A stretch of 64,000 bases of DNA. Origin: Dactylosporangium sp040689395. Its GTDB lineage: Bacteria > Actinomycetota > Actinomycetes > Mycobacteriales > Micromonosporaceae. Positions 42,525 through 52,517 of the stretch are shown here, one piece after another. The DNA lies in contig NZ_JBFAZX010000024.1 of assembly GCF_040689395.1 (NCBI RefSeq), forward strand, positions 1-64,000. Reading direction: 5' to 3'. The translations under genes were made by a program, and so were the position numbers. The notes beneath the pieces are model-generated. The model was not told the DNA's origin and did no database searches. It was given only the letters and a program-made list of their open reading frames with translations. Position 1 is the stretch's first letter; every line of letters starts with the position of its first letter.

Positions 42525-45044
42525 TCAGGCTGTCGCGTCGAGTGCCTCGCTCGCGCGTCGTGCCCAGGGTGCGGCGCCGATCTCGTGTAGCGTGTCGGCG
42601 GATGCGCGCAGCTCGTCGCGGGCCCCGTCGGGACGGTCGTGCCGTAGCAGCCATTCGCCGTAGGCCAGTTGCAGCCGGGCACGGACGAACGGCCAGCGGG
42701 TGAGATTCATGGCGAGTGCGGTGTGGTACAGAGCTTCCGCGTCGGCGTCGTCGGCGAGCACCGCGCGCGCGTAGCCGAGATGGGTGTGCAGCAGGGGTGC
42801 CGGCGTGACGCGGGCGGTCTCCTCCAGCTCGGCGAGGATGCGTCGGGCCTCGGTGATCCGGCCGGCGCCGACCGCGGACTCGGCCATCGTGCCGATTCCC
42901 GCGAAGGATTCCCGCCAGTGGTAGGCGGGGTCGTTCGGGTCGAAGATGCGGGCGTACTCGTCGAAGGCCTCTTGGTAGCGTCCGGCGGCCAGGTGGGCGG
43001 CGCCGGAGGCGAGGACGGCCACGCAGAGTTGGTCGTTGAGCCGGCCGGCGAGCCTTGTCGCCTGCTCGGCCATGTGCATGGCACGGTCCGGGTCGCCTTG
43101 GAAGGCGATCAGACGGCCACCGGTGGACAAGGTCCCAGCGGTCCACACCGGCTGGCGGGTCTGTTCCGCGAGGCGGGTGGCCTCGGCCACCACGACGCTG
43201 GCTTTGGCGAACTGGCCCAGTTCGACCAGTAGGTGATTGTAGATGCCCTGTACGTGCAGCAGCAGCCCGAGACGGCCGGTGTCGCGCAGGGCGGTCTGTG
43301 CCCGGTCCAGGAGGTCGGCGGCGCGCTCGGTGTCGCCGATGGCGTGCGCGGCGATGCCGAGTAGCCGGAGCCGGTCACCGTCAGTCTCGCCCACCCACCG
43401 GGGTTCGCTGAGCACCTCAGTGACGGTGACCGCTTCGAGCACCGGTTCGGCACAGGCCAGCGCGGCGACCCAACGCGGGTCGTGGACGGCGTCGGGCAGC
43501 TGCCTGATCGCGGTGGCGCAGTGGGCTCGCGCCGCGGGTCCGGTGTCCGCCCACCAGCAGCGTAGTCCGGCGCCCAACAACAGGTTCAGGGCGAGGTCGA
43601 TGTCGCCGGCGGCGTGCGCTTTGTGGGCGACCAGGCACAATTCCTGAACCCGTACGGGGTCGCCGGGTGTGCCGTCGTGGAAGATCTCGCGTAGCCATTC
43701 CACGCGGGCCCAGCCCAGCTCGTCAAGCTGGTTGCGGGTCGCCTCGTCGACCAAGCGCGAGACGGTTGCGGCCTGGCCCAGGGCGAACGCGTGCTGCGCG
43801 GCGAGCAGGAGCCGGTGACTTCGCCGGGCTGGATCGGTGGTCAGCTGGGCGGCGCGTTCCAGTTCGGCCACGGCGCGGCTGGTGGCGCCGCGCGCCAACG
43901 AGACCTCGACGTTGGCGGCGAGTGCGTCGGCCGCCTCGTCGTCGGGGCCGACGATGGACATCGCACAGTGCCAGGCACGCCGGTACGGGTCGTCGTGGAG
44001 CACGGCGGCCAGGCTCGCGTGCGCGGCCTGCCGGCGGGTCAGGCTCTCGGCCTGCGCGACGCCGGAGCGGACCAGCGGGTGGTGGAAGCGGATGCTGCCC
44101 TCGACCGCCGGGTCGGGGCCGACCAACCGGGCCGCGGTCGCCTCCTGAAGCACGTCGTCGCCGACCGGCGCGCCGGTCAGTCGAGCCGTGGCGGCGAGCA
44201 GCTCGGCGGTGTCGCCGCGGTGCGCCACAGACATCACCAGCAGCAGGTCGCGGGCCGGCGGGCGCAGCTGCGCGACGCGGCCGGCGAACGCGCGCTCCAG
44301 CCGGGCCGTCAGTGGCAGCTCCAGGGTGGTTCCGCCGCGTGCCTGCCAGGCAGCGGGCAGCTCGACGAGGGCGAGCGGGTTGCCCAGCGACTGCTCCAGG
44401 ATCTCTGTACGGGCGGCGGGGTCCAAGTCGCCGGCGTGTGCGTCCAGCAGCCGCGCGGCCGGTTCGTCGGCGAGGCCGGTCACGCTGAGCGCAGGCAGGC
44501 CGGCGTCTGTCAGCGGCCCGGGGTATCCGTGGCGCGCCGCGGCGATGAACGCGATCCGCTGCTCGTCCAGGCGTCGCGCCACGAACGCGAGCGCGTCGTG
44601 GGTCGGGTCGTCGAGCCAGTGCACGTCGTCGAGCACGATCACGATCGGCGTCTCGGTGGCCGCGGTAGTCAACAAGTTGAACGCGGCCAGGGCGATGAGG
44701 AACGGTTCGGGGGCCGGTCCGTCGGCGGTTCCGAAGGCGGCGCGCAGCGCGTCCCGTTGCACCGGCGGCAGCTGTGGCATGGACCGTCGGATGGGTCGCA
44801 GCAGTTGATGCAGCCCGGCGAAGGGCAGCTCGGCTTCGGCCTCCACGCCGGTGATGCCGAGCACCCGGTGGCCGGCCTCCTGGCCGTGGCGCATCGCGGC
44901 CCGCAGGAGGCTGGACTTGCCGATGCCGGGCCCGCCGAGCAGCAGCAGGCTCGTGGAGCGGCGCGCCGCGGCGTCGATCACCTCGGCCAGCCGCGCCAGC
45001 TCGTCGTTCCGGCCGAGAAGCTCCACAGTGGATGGCGTGGTCAT
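42525..45044 (-). CDS. LAL-type AAA ATPase lacking the LuxR DNA-binding domain
   Basis: The 839 residues have an N-terminal ATPase (Walker A GGPGIGKSSLL near 38, Walker B IVIVLDDVHWLDD near 136) and a long TPR-like helical region, as in large LuxR-family (MalT-type) regulators. The protein ends at RRASEALDATA, just where its upstream paralogue continues into a LuxR helix-turn-helix. No HTH coding could be found in the 140 bases downstream in the frames inspected. It overlaps the paralogue by four bases (ATGA) and may act as its partner or be a truncated relic. Confidence 0.85.
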   Translation of the reverse strand: MTTPSTVELLGRNDELARLAEVIDAAARRSTSLLLLGGPGIGKSSLLRAAMRHGQEAGHRVLGITGVEAEAELPFAGLHQLLRPIRRSMPQLPPVQRDALRAAFGTADGPAPEPFLIALAAFNLLTTAATETPIVIVLDDVHWLDDPTHDALAFVARRLDEQRIAFIAAARHGYPGPLTDAGLPALSVTGLADEPAARLLDAHAGDLDPAARTEILEQSLGNPLALVELPAAWQARGGTTLELPLTARLERAFAGRVAQLRPPARDLLLVMSVAHRGDTAELLAATARLTGAPVGDDVLQEATAARLVGPDPAVEGSIRFHHPLVRSGVAQAESLTRRQAAHASLAAVLHDDPYRRAWHCAMSIVGPDDEAADALAANVEVSLARGATSRAVAELERAAQLTTDPARRSHRLLLAAQHAFALGQAATVSRLVDEATRNQLDELGWARVEWLREIFHDGTPGDPVRVQELCLVAHKAHAAGDIDLALNLLLGAGLRCWWADTGPAARAHCATAIRQLPDAVHDPRWVAALACAEPVLEAVTVTEVLSEPRWVGETDGDRLRLLGIAAHAIGDTERAADLLDRAQTALRDTGRLGLLLHVQGIYNHLLVELGQFAKASVVVAEATRLAEQTRQPVWTAGTLSTGGRLIAFQGDPDRAMHMAEQATRLAGRLNDQLCVAVLASGAAHLAAGRYQEAFDEYARIFDPNDPAYHWRESFAGIGTMAESAVGAGRITEARRILAELEETARVTPAPLLHTHLGYARAVLADDADAEALYHTALAMNLTRWPFVRARLQLAYGEWLLRHDRPDGARDELRASADTLHEIGAAPWARRASEALDATA

Positions 45045-47818
45045 GACAGGTCCAAGCGGGTGGCGAGCTGGGCGCGGGAGGTGATGTTGAGTTTGGGGAA
45101 GATGCGGTACAAGTGGGATCCTACGGTGCGGGGGGACAGGTAGAGCTGCTCGCCGATCTCCCGGTTGGACAGGCCCTGCGCGGCCAGCCGTGCGATCTGC
45201 AGCTCTTGCGGGGACAGTAGGTCGTGGGCGTTGGTGGCTGCCTGCGTCATCCGTTCACCCGCGGCGCGTAGCTCGGTGCGGGCCTGTTCGGCCCAGCTGT
45301 GCGCGCCGATGAGTTCGAGGCTGACCAGAGCGGCGCGCAAGTGGATTCGGGAGTCGGTGACGCGGCGCTGGCGGCGCAGCCAGGTGCCGTAGGCCAGTTC
45401 GTAGCGGGCGCGGAACCAGGGCCAGCGGGTGAGGCTCTCGGCCAGCGCGGCCTGGTACAGGGGTTCGGCGTCGGCGTCGTCGGCGAGCACGGCGCGGGCG
45501 TAGCGCAGGTTGAGCCGCAGGTCCGGCACGGGCGTGATGCGGGCCATCTCCTCGAAGGTGGCCAGGACGGCGCGGGCCTCGTCGCGCCGGTCGGTGTGTA
45601 CCGCGGCGTCCACGAAGAACATCAGGCCGGGATAGCTTTCCCGCGGGTGGTAGGCCGGGTCGGCCGGGTCGAACAGCCGGCGCAGTTCGCGATACGCCTC
45701 CTCGTAGCGGCGCGCCGTCACCCACGCGTATCCGCGGGTGAGCTGGACACAGCAGAGCAGGTCGTTGAGCTGCCTGCCGCCCGCGTCGTGTTCGGTGATC
45801 GCGGCCATCCGCAGCGCCTCTTCCAGCTCGCCACGCAGCGCGGCGGAGCGAGACTCGCCGACGAGGTTTCCCCAGATGGTCTGGCCGGTGTCCCGGCCCA
45901 GGCGGCCGCCCTCCTCGGCGGCGGCGAAGGCCCGGTCCCAGACGCCGAGGGTGAGCCGGATGCCCACCTGCATCACCAGCACGTGGGTGAGCAGTCCGAG
46001 CCGGCCCTGGTTACGCAGCTTGGCCTCGGCGCGGTCGAGGAAGTCGTAGGCGAGGGCGGAGTTGCCGATGGCGTGGGCCGCCATGCCGTACAGCCGCAGC
46101 GCGTCGGGGTCGGCGACCTCCTCGATGGCGATGGTGGCGAGGGTCTCCTGGACGGTCGCGGCTTCCAGGATCGGTTCGGCCACCCCCAGGATGGCGAGGT
46201 ACCGGGCGTCGCCGCGCATGCCGGGCAGGCGGCGGGCCGCCCGCGCCACGGCGGCGCGGGCCTGCGGGCCGGTGTCGGCCCACCAGCAGCGCAGCGCCGC
46301 CCCGAGCAACAGGTTGAGCGCCAGGTCCTGGTCGTCGGCGCGGACCGCGTCGTCGGCGATGCGGCACAGCTCGATGACCCGGCCGGCGTCGCCCGGTATC
46401 CCGTCAGAGAAGATCTCGCTCAGCCATTGGATCCGGGCGTTGTCCAGTGTGGACAGCGGGTAGGCCGAGGCGGCGTGGAGCAGACGGTTGACCAGGTCGG
46501 CGTGGCCGAGGCCGAAGGCGTGTTCGGCGGCCAGCAGCAGCCGGTGGCCGCGTCGGCCGGGGTCGGTGGTCAACTGGGCGGCGCGTTCGAGGCAGCGGAT
46601 CGCGGTGATCACCGCACCACGGGCGACGGAGAAGGTCGCGCTGGCCTCCAGGTCGTCGGCGACCGCGTCGTCCAGTCCGGTGGTCGACTCGGCGCGGTGC
46701 CAGGCTCGCCGGTACGGCTCGCCGGTGAGCACCTCGGCGAGGGCGGCGTTGGCGGCCAGTCGGCGGTGCGCCGCCTCGGCCTGTGTGACGGCGGAGCGGA
46801 CCAGCGGGTGACGGAACCGTACCCGGGCCTGTTCCAGGCGCAACAGCCCTGCCCGCACGACCGGGTCCAGCGCCTCCACCGTCACCGGATGCCCGGCCAG
46901 CACGCCGGCCGCGGCCAGGATCTCGGGCAGTTCGTCGCCGTGGTCGACGGCGGCGATCAGCAGCGCGTCGCGGGCGTCCTGCGGCAACGCGGCCATCCGG
47001 CCGGCGAAGGAGCGTTCCAGCCGGGAGGTGACCGGCAGCAGGTCCCTCGGCAGGTCATCCGATTCGGACGTGCCACGCCACGCTTTGGGCAGTTCGATCA
47101 GCGCGAGCGGGTTGCCGTCCGCCTCCCGCAGAACGCGTTGCCGGCGCCGGTCGCTCATCATCGCATCCTGCGCGGTGAGCAGTAGCTCGGCGGCCTGATC
47201 GGCGAGGCGCCCGACCTCGATCTCCGGCAGGCCCGCGGCGACGAGGGGCCCCGGATACCCGGCGCGGACCGCGCCGACGATGACGACCGGGTCCATGGCC
47301 ACCCGGCGGGCAAGGAACGCCAGCGTGTCGTGGGTCTGCGGGTCCAGCCACTGCACGTCGTCGGCAAGGATGGCGACCGGCCGGTCCACCGCCGCCTCGA
47401 CGATCAGGTTGAGCGCGGCCAGGGAGACCAGGAACGGCTCAGGGCTGACGTCGCCGTCGATGCCGAAGCCGGTGCGCAGCGCGTCGACCTGACGCTGCGG
47501 CAAGCGGTCGGCGTAGGTCATCAGCGGCCGCAGCAACTGGTGCAGGCCGGAGTAGGGCAACTGCGCCTCGGCCTCCACGCCGACCGTGGCCAGAGCCCGG
47601 AACCCGGCCGCCCGGCCCAGCTCACGGGCCGATTCCAGCAGTGCCGACTTGCCGATACCGGGATCGCCGGACAAGATCACGGCGGCCCCGGTCGGCTCGT
47701 CAGCGGCCGCGCCCGCGAACAGGGCCCGAAGGTGCGCCAACTCGACCTCCCGGCCGAGCAGCCCGGTGTCAGGCGACGTGGTCTGACGTATGGAGTTCTC
47801 CACCACGGCTACTGACAC
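45041..47818 (-). CDS. LAL-family LuxR-type transcriptional regulator
   Basis: The protein of about 925 residues has a P-loop ATPase (GDPGIGKSALLESARELG), Walker B AILADDVQWLD, a helical repeat region and a C-terminal LuxR HTH (LSPQELQIARLAAQGLSNREIGEQLYLSPRTVGSHLYRIF). Such regulators respond to inducers or protein partners and activate catabolic or secondary-metabolite genes. The start is uncertain: GTG 47818 is chosen, TTG 47872 and GTG 47803 are possible. It is translationally coupled to the HTH-less paralogue. Confidence 0.88.
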   Translation of the reverse strand: MSVAVVENSIRQTTSPDTGLLGREVELAHLRALFAGAAADEPTGAAVILSGDPGIGKSALLESARELGRAAGFRALATVGVEAEAQLPYSGLHQLLRPLMTYADRLPQRQVDALRTGFGIDGDVSPEPFLVSLAALNLIVEAAVDRPVAILADDVQWLDPQTHDTLAFLARRVAMDPVVIVGAVRAGYPGPLVAAGLPEIEVGRLADQAAELLLTAQDAMMSDRRRQRVLREADGNPLALIELPKAWRGTSESDDLPRDLLPVTSRLERSFAGRMAALPQDARDALLIAAVDHGDELPEILAAAGVLAGHPVTVEALDPVVRAGLLRLEQARVRFRHPLVRSAVTQAEAAHRRLAANAALAEVLTGEPYRRAWHRAESTTGLDDAVADDLEASATFSVARGAVITAIRCLERAAQLTTDPGRRGHRLLLAAEHAFGLGHADLVNRLLHAASAYPLSTLDNARIQWLSEIFSDGIPGDAGRVIELCRIADDAVRADDQDLALNLLLGAALRCWWADTGPQARAAVARAARRLPGMRGDARYLAILGVAEPILEAATVQETLATIAIEEVADPDALRLYGMAAHAIGNSALAYDFLDRAEAKLRNQGRLGLLTHVLVMQVGIRLTLGVWDRAFAAAEEGGRLGRDTGQTIWGNLVGESRSAALRGELEEALRMAAITEHDAGGRQLNDLLCCVQLTRGYAWVTARRYEEAYRELRRLFDPADPAYHPRESYPGLMFFVDAAVHTDRRDEARAVLATFEEMARITPVPDLRLNLRYARAVLADDADAEPLYQAALAESLTRWPWFRARYELAYGTWLRRQRRVTDSRIHLRAALVSLELIGAHSWAEQARTELRAAGERMTQAATNAHDLLSPQELQIARLAAQGLSNREIGEQLYLSPRTVGSHLYRIFPKLNITSRAQLATRLDLS

Positions 47819-48125
47819 TATCCACCACCGATCGACAGGGGCTGTGGTAGGAAACACGTGTTCGCGAGTCAACCTCTTGATTGACCCGGCCCGATTCAGT
47901 CTGGGCCGATGATGTACCCGGCGTATGGGTCGGCGCTTGAGTCAGGTGACTGAACCGGCGACGTCAGCCGGCGGCCACCACGGCGTGCGGGACCATGCAC
48001 ACCACGACCGAGCCGCCGTGACAGGTGACCGCCCGAGGCAAACGCAGTCAAGCGACTCAAGGCACGACGCGTACCCCAGACGTAGGTTCATCAAGCATTC
48101 AGCGAACCTGCCGTAAGGACGCAGC
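47819..48125. promoter_or_regulatory. Divergent spacer before the LAL and phosphatase genes
   Basis: This 307-base spacer separates the divergent LAL regulator and SpoIIE-type phosphatase. No gene is supported. AAGGA lies just before the phosphatase ATG. No operator was recognized. Confidence 0.4.
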
Positions 48126-48947
48126 ATGTCATCTCCGCACCGACACCTGGCACGCCGCAGCGCCCGGCCCAGGCTCGCCGTACACACAGTCGCGACCACC
48201 ACGGGCGATCGACGTCGGTCACGACCGGCGTGGCACCGGCAGGCACTGGCACAGCAACGGGCGCTCACGCACAACTTGCAGCACCTGATCCAACCGGCCG
48301 GCACGGACGGCTGCGAGGTGGGCGGATTGCGGATCACGGCGCGGTGCCAGAGCGTCGATCCCGCGGCGCGCATCGGCGGCGACTGGTACCTTACCGCGGT
48401 GCTGCCCTGCGGGGACGTCGTGCTGGTCGTCGGCGACGTCGTCGGTCACGGCCTGGCCGCGGTCGCCACCATGATGACGTTGCGCTTCGCCACCGCCGCC
48501 TACATCGCCGAAGACGTCTCGCCGGGGGTCGTGCTCAGTCGGCTCAACACCCTGCTGTACGGCCAAGGTACCGACCTGACCGCGAGCGCGGTGGTCGCCC
48601 GGTACCGTCCGGCCACCGGTGAACTGCGCTGGGCGCGCGCCGGACACCTCCCCCTGCTGCTCGCCACCGGCACGCGCGTGCTCGTGCTGCCGAACCCGGA
48701 CGGGCCGCTGCTCGGCGTCGCCGAAGATGCCACCTTCGAGCACGACAGCATTTGGCTGCGCCACGGGGAGCGGATCATCGGGTACACCGACGGCATGGTC
48801 GGTCGCGGCTCGATCGACGAAGGCATCCACCAGCTCGCCGAGCGGATCCAGGCATCGCTCTCGGTCGGTGACGAGATCGTCAACCGGCTCGACTACCGCA
48901 CGGCAGCCGACGACGCCTGCGTACTCATCGCACAGCGAACGGGGTAG
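48126..48947 (+). CDS. RsbU/SpoIIE-type PP2C serine phosphatase
   Basis: The 273-residue protein has a short basic N-terminus and then a PPM phosphatase domain with IGGDWYLTAVL, LVVGDVVGHGLAA, GYTDGMVGR and TAADDACVLIA; the aspartates are the metal ligands. There is no PAS, GAF or membrane sensor part, so it is a minimal phosphatase. Family members dephosphorylate anti-anti-sigma factors; no partner gene lies nearby. ATG 48126 follows AAGGA. Confidence 0.88.
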   Translation: MSSPHRHLARRSARPRLAVHTVATTTGDRRRSRPAWHRQALAQQRALTHNLQHLIQPAGTDGCEVGGLRITARCQSVDPAARIGGDWYLTAVLPCGDVVLVVGDVVGHGLAAVATMMTLRFATAAYIAEDVSPGVVLSRLNTLLYGQGTDLTASAVVARYRPATGELRWARAGHLPLLLATGTRVLVLPNPDGPLLGVAEDATFEHDSIWLRHGERIIGYTDGMVGRGSIDEGIHQLAERIQASLSVGDEIVNRLDYRTAADDACVLIAQRTG

Positions 48948-48997
48948 CGGCGCGGTGCGCCTCTCGCGTTCAATCCACTGTGTTCAATCACCCGTGC

Positions 48998-49876
48998 TCA
49001 CCGCGCCCGCGCGAGCAGCCCGCGAGCCTGCCGGATCACCGCCTCGTCCACCATCCGGCCGTCGTCGTCGAGCAGAACAGCGTCGCCCGCGGCCGCCGCC
49101 TGCTCGAATCGCGCCACCAGCGCACGGGCCCGGTCGATCTCATCCGGTGCCGGCGTGAACACGTCGTTGGCCACGGCGACCTGGGCGGGATGGATACATG
49201 CCCGGCCGACGAAACCGAGCCGCGCCAGCGCCCGCGTCGACGTGCGGAAACCGGCCAGGTCCCGGAAATCGGTCGACACCGGCCCGATGGGCGGCACCAA
49301 CCGGCACGCGGCGCTGACCAGCACGACGTGGCTGCGCACGTGCAGCAGCTCCGGCTCCCCGTCGCCGGCCGGCAGCCCGATGTCGGCCCGAAGATCGGCC
49401 TCGCCGACCTGCAGCCGCTGCACCCGCGGTGCTCGGGCCACACCCGACGCATCCAGGACCGCCGCGGCTGATTCCAGGATCGGGATCACGGCCACCTGGC
49501 CGGTCGCCAGTCCCGCGCCGGCCTCGGCATCGCGCAGCGCGGCGTCCAGCGCGACGAGCTCGGCGGCCGACTGCGTCTTGGCCGGCATGACTCCGGCCAA
49601 ACCGGGCCAGACGACAGCCGCGGCATCGTCGAGACCAGCCGGGCCGGAATTGAGCCGTACCCACACCTCGACATCCGGGCGTGGGGCGAGCGATCGAAGC
49701 CACTCGGCGACGGCCGCGCGAGCCGGAACCTTCGCGGCCGGGGCGACCGCATCCTCCAGATCGACGATGACCGCGTCCGCGCCCCGGTCCAGCGCCCTGG
49801 CCAGCATCCGCGGCTGGTCGCCCGGCACATAGAGGTACGAGCGCGGTACGGCGGTCCCGCCCGGCTTGCTCGTCAT
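48998..49876 (-). CDS. CitE-like CoA-ester lyase (HpcH/HpaI family)
   Basis: The 292-residue TIM-barrel protein has RSYLYVPGDQPRMLARAL, AVIVDLEDAVAP, VWVRLNS, PILESAAAV and GRACIHPAQVAVAN, the landmarks of beta-methylmalyl-/citramalyl-CoA lyases. It should cleave a 3-hydroxyacyl-CoA such as citramalyl-CoA to acetyl-CoA and a 2-oxo acid. It is the last gene of a four-gene operon and overlaps the MmgE/PrpD gene by four bases. Confidence 0.9.
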   Translation of the reverse strand: MTSKPGGTAVPRSYLYVPGDQPRMLARALDRGADAVIVDLEDAVAPAAKVPARAAVAEWLRSLAPRPDVEVWVRLNSGPAGLDDAAAVVWPGLAGVMPAKTQSAAELVALDAALRDAEAGAGLATGQVAVIPILESAAAVLDASGVARAPRVQRLQVGEADLRADIGLPAGDGEPELLHVRSHVVLVSAACRLVPPIGPVSTDFRDLAGFRTSTRALARLGFVGRACIHPAQVAVANDVFTPAPDEIDRARALVARFEQAAAAGDAVLLDDDGRMVDEAVIRQARGLLARAR

Positions 49877-51282
49877 GCGGCGGCGCCGGACGACGTGCGC
49901 GCGGCGCGGGCGATCACGTCCAGCAGCGCGGTCAGGTCGGGCAGGCCGGCCAGTGCGTGCACGGTCGCGGCCATTTGCCTCGCGGCCGGTGAGTCACCCG
50001 TCAGACTCAGCAACTTAGCCAGCATGGCCTGATCGTCCAGCGGTGCGTGGGGCCCGCCACGGCTGCTGGCCACCTCGCCGGTGAGCTCGCGCCCGTCGCG
50101 CAGGCGCACCACGACGCGGCCGGCCGCATCCGCGGCCACCGCGCGGGACGGTGCGAGCACCGTGCGGACCCGGGCGGCGAGCTCGGCGACCGCCGGCCGG
50201 CGGACCGAGGCGACGTCGTAGGTCCCGGTCGAAACGGAGCCGTCGACCAGCAGCGCCGCGACACTCCACGGCAGGCTGAACTTGGCTGCGTACGGAGATT
50301 GCGGGTGTACCTTCTCGGCAGCGGGTTCACAGACGATCGCGGCGCTGTCAGGGTGGACGAACGCGACGACCTCCACGATCTCGGCGGTCCCGCCGGCGGC
50401 GCGCAGTTCGTCGAGCACGGTGGCGGCCGCGTCGAGCGTCGCGTGCGAGAGCTGACATGCCGGATACGGCTTGATGGTGACTCGTGTGACTTCCCAGGTC
50501 TGGCCGAGCTCGCGCAGCACACGGCCGGGGTCGGCGGGTCGGTCCGACAGCGTCGCCCACAGTCCCGCGGCGCCGTCGAGTACCGAATCCGGCCCGGTGG
50601 CGCCCGCGGCGGCCAGCCGGGCGGCGATAATGCCGGCGTGCGACGCGAGGCCGGGGTGCAGTTGCTTGGTGGAGGATCCGGTGTGCAGAAACTCCATCAG
50701 GCCGCCCGCGCTGCTGCCGGCGATGCCCATGGCATGCAGCGTCGTCGCGGCATCCAACCCCATGAGCCGGGCGGCCACGGTCGTGGCACCGACCACGCCG
50801 GCCGCCTGCGTGGCATGGATGCCCCGCTGGTGGAAGCCGTAGGGCGTGGCGGCCGCTACCCGGCAGGTGACCTCGTAGCCCACCAATGCCGCGGTCAGCA
50901 CCTGCGCGCCGGTCGCGCCGACCTGTTCGCCGACCGCCAGCGCCGCCGGCAGCGTGACGGCGGTGGCGTGAACCAGCCCTTCGGCGTGGGTGTCGTCGAA
51001 GTCGAGGGCGTGCACCAGGGCGCCGGTGGCGAAGGCGGCGGCCGGGGCGCCCAGCCGCCGATCGGTGCCCAGGAGGGTGGCTTCGGCCGGACCGCCGAGT
51101 CCGCCGGCCACCGTGAGGGCAGGCACCGCCGCGCCCGTGCCGAGCGCGCCGAGCGCCACGGCCAGGCCGTCGAGGAGATGCCGGCAGGCCGCGTCCTGAG
51201 CGCTGGGAGGTACGTCCTGGAGCGTCAGGCTGACCGCCCAGTCGGCCAGATGTGCCGCAACGGTCGGTGTGGTGGAGTTCAT
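49873..51282 (-). CDS. MmgE/PrpD family protein (dehydratase/decarboxylase fold)
   Basis: The 469-residue protein has HALDFDDTHAEGLVHATAVTL, GFHQRGIHATQAAG, GSSTKQLHPGLAS and KPYPACQLSHATLDA, typical of the 2-methylcitrate dehydratase / cis-aconitate decarboxylase superfamily. The lysine in STKQLHPG corresponds to a conserved family residue. Next to a CoA-transferase, hydratase and CitE lyase it may form or isomerize the unsaturated C5 acid entering the pathway. Stop/start overlaps occur on both sides. Confidence 0.88.
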   Translation of the reverse strand: MNSTTPTVAAHLADWAVSLTLQDVPPSAQDAACRHLLDGLAVALGALGTGAAVPALTVAGGLGGPAEATLLGTDRRLGAPAAAFATGALVHALDFDDTHAEGLVHATAVTLPAALAVGEQVGATGAQVLTAALVGYEVTCRVAAATPYGFHQRGIHATQAAGVVGATTVAARLMGLDAATTLHAMGIAGSSAGGLMEFLHTGSSTKQLHPGLASHAGIIAARLAAAGATGPDSVLDGAAGLWATLSDRPADPGRVLRELGQTWEVTRVTIKPYPACQLSHATLDAAATVLDELRAAGGTAEIVEVVAFVHPDSAAIVCEPAAEKVHPQSPYAAKFSLPWSVAALLVDGSVSTGTYDVASVRRPAVAELAARVRTVLAPSRAVAADAAGRVVVRLRDGRELTGEVASSRGGPHAPLDDQAMLAKLLSLTGDSPAARQMAATVHALAGLPDLTALLDVIARAARTSSGAAA

Positions 51283-52517
51283 CGGGCGGCGGCCTCCGGC
51301 TCGGTGTCGTCCGAGCGTGGCGTGCCACCGAACGCGGCGGCTCGGTCAAGCGCTCGTATCCGGTCCTCGTCGTAGCCGAGCAGGTCGCGCAGCAGCGCCT
51401 CGCCGTGCTCGGCGCGCAGCGGCGCTCGCTGGTAGCCCACGGGCTGTTCCCCTACCCGTACCGGCGAGGCAACACTGCGTACCCGACCCAGAACGGGGTG
51501 TTCGGTCTCGACGACGAGACCGCGTGCCACGGTGTGCGGGTCGGTCAGCGCCTCTGCGACGTTCTGGATCGGCGCGCACGGCACCGTGGCCGCTTGCAGC
51601 AGCTCAACCCACTGCGCGACGGTCCGGGTGGCGAACACCTCGTCGAGGAGGGCAACGAGTTGGTCACGGTGCTGCCCGCGCGTGGCGAAAGTGTTGAAGT
51701 GGGGGTCGGCGGCCAGTTCGGGCCGGCCGATGACGACGGTGAGTCGCTGCCAGAACTTCTCCTTCGCGCATCCGACGACGAGCCAGCCGTCGGATGCCCG
51801 GAAGGCCTGGAACGGCACCAGCGAAGGGTGCGCGGAATGCCTCGTGCGGGTCGGCGTGTAGCCGGCGGTGAGGTGCCATGTCGCGGGGTAGGTGAGCAGC
51901 CCGATGGCGGTGTCGTAGAGGCTGACGTCACAGTCCATGCCGAGCCCGTCGCGGCGCGCGGCGTGCAGTCCGGCGAGCAGTGACATCGCGGCCACGAAGC
52001 CTCCGGAGTAGTCCACTAGGGACAGTCCCGACTTCGTCGGTGGCCCGTCGGGTTCGCCGGTGAGGTCCATCCAGCCGGTGAGGCCTTGAAGGACGTAGTC
52101 GTAGCCCGGTTGGGCGGAGCGCGGCCCGGTCATCCCGAAGCCGGTGAGCGAGCAACACACGATCCGCGGGTTGAGATGCTTCAGATCGTCGTACCGGATC
52201 CGCATCTTGGCCGGCACATCGCCGCGCAGATTGGAGTAGACGGCGTCGCTGACCCGCACGAGATCCTCGAAGACCTCGCGCCCCTCCGCCGTACCAAGAT
52301 CCAGTGAGATGCTCTTCTTCCCACGGTTGAAGGTCTCGAAGAACAGCGAGTGCTCGTCCTCGGCATACGGCGGCACGTACCGCCCGACGTCGCCGCCGAC
52401 TCGAGGATCCTCGATCTTGATCACTTCGGCGCCGAGATCGGCCAGGTGCAGGCTGCCGAACGGGCCCGCGCCGTACTGCTCCAAAGACACGATCCGAACG
52501 TCCTCGAGTGGCTTCAC
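51279..52517 (-). CDS. Family III CoA-transferase (CaiB/BaiF type)
   Basis: The 412-residue protein begins KPLEDVRIVSLEQYGAGPFGSLHLADLGAEVIKIE and includes FNRGKKSISLDL and GLSLVDYSGGFVAAM, whose aspartate matches the catalytic Asp of formyl-CoA transferase. It moves CoA between carboxylic acids. GTG 52517 overlaps the MaoC stop (GTGA); upstream in-frame sequence lacks homology. It is the probable activating enzyme of the operon. Confidence 0.92.
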   Translation of the reverse strand: MKPLEDVRIVSLEQYGAGPFGSLHLADLGAEVIKIEDPRVGGDVGRYVPPYAEDEHSLFFETFNRGKKSISLDLGTAEGREVFEDLVRVSDAVYSNLRGDVPAKMRIRYDDLKHLNPRIVCCSLTGFGMTGPRSAQPGYDYVLQGLTGWMDLTGEPDGPPTKSGLSLVDYSGGFVAAMSLLAGLHAARRDGLGMDCDVSLYDTAIGLLTYPATWHLTAGYTPTRTRHSAHPSLVPFQAFRASDGWLVVGCAKEKFWQRLTVVIGRPELAADPHFNTFATRGQHRDQLVALLDEVFATRTVAQWVELLQAATVPCAPIQNVAEALTDPHTVARGLVVETEHPVLGRVRSVASPVRVGEQPVGYQRAPLRAEHGEALLRDLLGYDEDRIRALDRAAAFGGTPRSDDTEPEAAAR

